From Candidatus Viridilinea halotolerans (lineage in GTDB: Bacteria; Chloroflexota; Chloroflexia; Chloroflexales; Chloroflexaceae), in assembly GCA_003934145.1 (NCBI GenBank), contig RSAS01000076.1, forward strand, positions 1 to 32,092: 32,092 nt of DNA, written 5' to 3'. This document shows positions 29,459-32,092 of the stretch, in pieces. The notes under the pieces were generated by a model, which had not been told where the DNA came from, did no database searches, and was given only the letters and a program-made list of their open reading frames with translations. The position numbers and the translations under genes are program-made. Every line of letters begins with the position of its first letter. Positions within the stretch are counted from its first letter, which is position 1.

Positions 29459-29921
29459 ATTCGGGGGAGGCTTCGCCTCCCCCGAACCCCCGCCGGGCAG
29501 CTTGACCTGATACGTGTGGGGCTGCGCCCCACACCCCGACGGAAGGGGGCGGATGCGAGGGAACCTGGTTCCCTCGCGCCCCCTTCCTACAAAAGACTTT
29601 TCGGGGGCGGCGCAGCCGCCCCCAAACCCCTGCCGGGCAGCTTGACCTGATACGTGTGGGGCTGCGCCCCACACCCCGACGGAAGGGGGCGGATGCGAGG
29701 GAACCTGGTTCCCTCGCGCCCCCTTCCTACAAAAGACTATTCGGGGGCGGCGCAGCCGCCCCCGAACCCCTGCCGGGCGGCTTGACCTGATGCGCATGGG
29801 GCTGCGCCCCAAACCCCGCCGGAAGGGGGCGGATGCAAGGGAACCTGGTTCCCTCGCGCCCCCTTCCTACAAAAGACTATTCGGGGGCGGCGCAGCCGCC
29901 CCCAAACCCCCGCCGGGCGGC
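29451..29921. repeat. 140-bp tandem repeat array, 3.4 units
   Basis: Units start at 29451, 29591, 29731 and 29871 (AAAAGACTAT or AAAAGACTTT); period exactly 140 bp, the last unit cut after 51 bp. Each full unit has three hairpins: a GGGGG(A/C)GG...CCCCC stem, a GGGGC-TGC-GCCCC stem and a family I hairpin (29555-29577, 29695-29717, 29835-29857, the third with one mismatch). Units 1 and 2 share the TACGTGTGGGG segment; unit 3 differs there (TGCGCATGGGG). It separates the DegT gene from the FAD-oxidoreductase gene. Confidence 0.92.
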
Positions 29922-29925
29922 ATAA

Positions 29926-31005
29926 TTAAAGTTGCAATGCGTTCACCGCCTGCGCAATCTGTGCCAGATCCGCTTCACTCAGCGCGGGATGTACCGGAAG
30001 GGAGAGGACTTCTTGAGTGGTCTGTTCTGCTACGGGTAGCTGTGTATTGTAACCCATTTCTCGGTAAAATGGTTGGTGGGGGATCAGAATCGGGTAAAAA
30101 ATGGCATTGCCGACCCCCGCTGCACTGAGTTGACGCACGGCAGCGTCGCGGTCGCCCGCGATGCGCAGGGTGTATTGGTGATAGACGTGGCGCACGTCGG
30201 GTTGGCTGGTGGGCGTCGTGATCTGGGGATGCTTGATCTGGGCATTGAGGAAAGTGGCATTGGCTATGCGCCTCGTCGTGAAGTCCTCCAGTTTTTCCAA
30301 TTGGGCCAAACCAATCGCCGCTTGCAGGTCGGTCAGGCGCAGATTGTAGCCCAACATATCGTGATGGTAGCGCACGCGACTGCCGTGGTTGCGCAGCAGA
30401 CGCAACTTTTCGGCCACCTCCGCGCTCTGTGTCGTGACCATGCCCCCTTCGCCCGACATAATGTTCTTGGTCGCATAGAGCGAAAAGCAAGCGGTGCCGA
30501 AACTACCCGCTGGCCGTCCTTGGTAGCTCGCGCCCACGGCTTGGGCCGCATCTTCGATGATCGCCAAGCCGTGGCGCTCGGCCAGAGCAAGAATGGCATC
30601 CATCGCGGCGGGGTGGCCATAGAGATGGACGGGCATAATCGCCCGCGTGCGCTCGGTGATGGCGGCGGCAAGTTGATCCACATCAAGGTTAAACGTTTGT
30701 GGCTCAATATCGACAAAGACCGGGCGCGCCCCGGTCATCAGGATGCTATTGCCGGTAGCAATGAAGCTAAATGGCGTCGTAATCACCTCATCACCGGGGC
30801 CGATGCCATGGGCGAGTAGCGCGAGGAAGAGCGCCGCCGTGCCGTTGCTGACGGCAATGGCATGGGGGACAGCGCAACGTGCGGCGAAGGCGGACTCTAG
30901 TTCGGCCACTTTGGGGCCTTGGGCCAGCATCCCCGAACGCAACACCTCCAGTACTGCCGCCTCCTCTTCGCGACCAATGAGCGGACGTGCAATCAGAATG
31001 CTCAT
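29926..31005 (-). CDS. DegT/DnrJ/EryC1/StrS family sugar aminotransferase
   Basis: 359-residue PLP-dependent enzyme that aminates keto-sugar nucleotides, or in some relatives dehydrates them. Visible are SNGTAALFLALLA (cofactor phosphate site), TPFSFIATGNSI, IIEDAAQAVGASYQG with the PLP-ring Asp, FSLYATKNIMSGEGGM with the Schiff-base Lys180, and YNLRLTDLQAAIGLAQLEKL. ATG 31003-31005 overlaps the stop of the SIS gene by 4 bases (ATGA) and has GGAG upstream, so the two are translationally coupled. With the Gfo/Idh dehydrogenase it could make an amino sugar for the polysaccharide; that link is inferred. The 140-bp array starts 4 bases past the stop. Confidence 0.95.
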   Translation of the reverse strand: MSILIARPLIGREEEAAVLEVLRSGMLAQGPKVAELESAFAARCAVPHAIAVSNGTAALFLALLAHGIGPGDEVITTPFSFIATGNSILMTGARPVFVDIEPQTFNLDVDQLAAAITERTRAIMPVHLYGHPAAMDAILALAERHGLAIIEDAAQAVGASYQGRPAGSFGTACFSLYATKNIMSGEGGMVTTQSAEVAEKLRLLRNHGSRVRYHHDMLGYNLRLTDLQAAIGLAQLEKLEDFTTRRIANATFLNAQIKHPQITTPTSQPDVRHVYHQYTLRIAGDRDAAVRQLSAAGVGNAIFYPILIPHQPFYREMGYNTQLPVAEQTTQEVLSLPVHPALSEADLAQIAQAVNALQL

Positions 31006-31610
31006 TGGGCCGCTCCCGCACTGATCCCGTTGACTTTGACGGGTTGGACGGTTTGCTTGATGCGTTCGCCAAGTTCTACGGCAAGGGCGTGGCACATCGT
31101 GCTATGAATATCTTCCACCTGCGGCATATGGTGGTGAGCCACATGGAGGGGAACGGTGGCAAGCTGTGCCAATTGGCCCCCATCAAAGCCGGTGATTCCG
31201 ACTGTCGTGGCCCCCTGACGGTTGGCCCACGTTACCGCTTGAACGACATTAGGCGAATTGCCACTGCCCGAAATGGCAAAAAGCAGATCGCCCGGGCGGT
31301 AGAAGGTCATCATCTGTTCGACAAAGATCTCGCTATAGTGTTGATCATTGGCAAAGGCAGTAATGACCGGGATGTTATCGGTGAGCGCGAAAGCGCGCAC
31401 GCGCCGCGCTCCGGGGTGGATCGTCCATTTGAGCAGATCGCTCGCGAAATGAGAAGCGGTCGCGGCACTGCCGCCATTGCCACAGACAATAATGCTGCCA
31501 TCGCGCTCATAGGTCGCCCAGAGCGCATCAGCAATCGCATTGAGGGGCGCTTGCGGCACCTGTTGCAAGACAAGCGCGACCTTTTGGAGGTAGGCATTGA
31601 GTTGATTCAT
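31002..31610 (-). CDS. SIS-domain sugar-phosphate isomerase (GmhA-like)
   Basis: 202-residue SIS-domain protein of the phosphoheptose isomerase type (sedoheptulose-7-phosphate to D-glycero-D-manno-heptose-7-phosphate). It has the N-terminal helix, IIVCGNGGSAATASHFASDL (phosphosugar binding), ISGSGNSPNVVQAVTWAN, and HHHMPQVEDIHSTMCHAL with the Glu and His expected in GmhA. Length agrees with GmhA. AAGGAAAG lies upstream of ATG 31608-31610. It is coupled to the DegT gene downstream and begins 17 bases after the transporter gene. A heptose role is probable but other ketose or aldose phosphates are possible, since no other heptose gene is seen. Confidence 0.88.
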   Translation of the reverse strand: MNQLNAYLQKVALVLQQVPQAPLNAIADALWATYERDGSIIVCGNGGSAATASHFASDLLKWTIHPGARRVRAFALTDNIPVITAFANDQHYSEIFVEQMMTFYRPGDLLFAISGSGNSPNVVQAVTWANRQGATTVGITGFDGGQLAQLATVPLHVAHHHMPQVEDIHSTMCHALAVELGERIKQTVQPVKVNGISAGAAQ

Positions 31611-31627
31611 CGTACTCTTTCCTTACA

Positions 31628-32092
31628 TTACGAACGGGCAACAAAAAGCATGCCCAAACAGATCACGAGTACACCCGCAACGCGTAGCGGCGAGATCTCT
31701 TCGCGCAGCACGAGCCACGCAACGCCAAGTACCAATACCTGGGTAAGACTCAACGACGGATAGGCCACGCTCAAATCGACGCGCGAGAGCGTCACGAGCC
31801 AAAAGAAGGTAGCAATCGCGTAGACAAAAAGGCCACCAATGACAAAGGGCGACGTAGCGATCTGCCAGGCAATACCGAGAAGAGTGTCGAGGCCGATGCT
31901 CAACGGCCCCATCTGGCCCATGCCATACTTGAGCAAGGCTTGGCCAACCACACTCAAGACGAGCGAGCAGCCAATGATCAGCATCGTGGCCAGGCTTAGG
32001 CCACGGCGGGTAGGTTCATCTGTCTTCAATTCTTCCACCAATAGAGATGCGGAGAGCAGAGAGGCGGGATGCGGGAGGCGTTTTCGCTTCAC
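31628..32092 (-). CDS. Small EamA/SMR-like membrane transporter (start at or beyond window edge)
   Basis: At least 154 residues, with four membrane segments: about 36-57, 80-103, 110-128 and 133-150. Features are LVLSVVGQALLKYGMGQMG, the central ATFFWLVTLSRVDLSVAYPSLSLTQVLVLGVAWLVLREE split across helices 2-3, and LRVAGVLVICLGMLFVA. This is the drug/metabolite transporter fold in its single-domain form, resembling ArnE/ArnF-type lipid-sugar flippase subunits or SMR proteins. The frame is open at the window edge (GTG at 32090-32092), so the start may lie outside. It is upstream of and co-directional with the sugar genes, hence a role in moving a lipid-linked sugar is plausible. Confidence 0.8.
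   Translation of the reverse strand: MKRKRLPHPASLLSASLLVEELKTDEPTRRGLSLATMLIIGCSLVLSVVGQALLKYGMGQMGPLSIGLDTLLGIAWQIATSPFVIGGLFVYAIATFFWLVTLSRVDLSVAYPSLSLTQVLVLGVAWLVLREEISPLRVAGVLVICLGMLFVARS

Noticed and set aside
29387-29812. In-frame N-terminal extension of the FAD-oxidoreductase through the 140-bp array
   Set aside because: The extension is a translation of the tandem repeat; the Rossmann motif of the family begins right after the ATG at 29386.
29451-29921. CRISPR array
   Set aside because: Units are 140 bp with no separate repeat and unique spacer parts, and each unit is nearly identical throughout; no cas genes in the window.

Overview
The window looks like a chromosomal segment of a filamentous Chloroflexota bacterium, most likely of the Chloroflexales. 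That is an inference from GC-rich coding, the gene families present and the very hairpin-rich gaps between genes; no rRNA or other phylogenetic marker is in view. Almost all genes are on the minus strand. The exceptions are the hflX end, the cytosine methyltransferase, the GGDEF-EAL protein, uvrB and the NERD protein.

Layout. 1-621: 3' end of hflX. 904-6046: a DinB-like protein, a Uma2-type nuclease, a two-domain chromate transporter, a MagIII-like DNA glycosylase carrying apparent insertions, and a site-2-protease-like M50 peptidase with CBS domains. 6047-8188: alpha-glucan phosphorylase. 8341-10804: an AT-rich island with a 5-cytosine DNA methyltransferase and a tail-to-tail HNH endonuclease (a probable restriction-modification pair), plus a YbjN-like protein with its own strong promoter. 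10940-13860: a MATE exporter truncated at its 5' end by repeats, a FemAB-type transferase and a PIG-L deacetylase. 13948-17206: a HEAT-repeat protein, a 700-residue protein I do not recognise, and a 49-residue gene that overlaps it by 4 bases, behind a good promoter. 17570-18538: ROK-family protein. 18842-20965: PAS-PAS-GGDEF-EAL regulator. 21155-24475: uvrB with a NERD-domain membrane protein 3 bases downstream. 24511-24896: HicB-like antitoxin with a HicA-like remnant. 24911-32092: sugar-nucleotide and surface-polysaccharide genes (Gfo/Idh/MocA dehydrogenase, polyprenyl-phosphate sugar transferase, FAD oxidoreductase, DegT aminotransferase, SIS isomerase, small EamA/SMR-like transporter).

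The most unusual content is between the genes. Nearly every gap holds members of a few hairpin families. Family I is centred on AACCNGGTT, has arms of about 9-27 bp and often touches stop codons. Family II has an apical GGCGGC/GCCGCC stem with 20-25 bp arms. In both, the outer arms differ from copy to copy yet remain complementary, which argues that pairing is what is kept. There is also a 121-122 bp MITE-like element with 18-bp imperfect terminal inverted repeats (three copies), a 140-bp tandem array of 3.4 units before the FAD oxidoreductase gene, and a separate 132-bp palindromic element near 28 kb. These elements have reached coding sequence: they truncate the MATE gene, supply a C-terminal tail to the glycosylase, and lie next to the broken HicA-like gene.

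No tRNA, rRNA or CRISPR array was seen.
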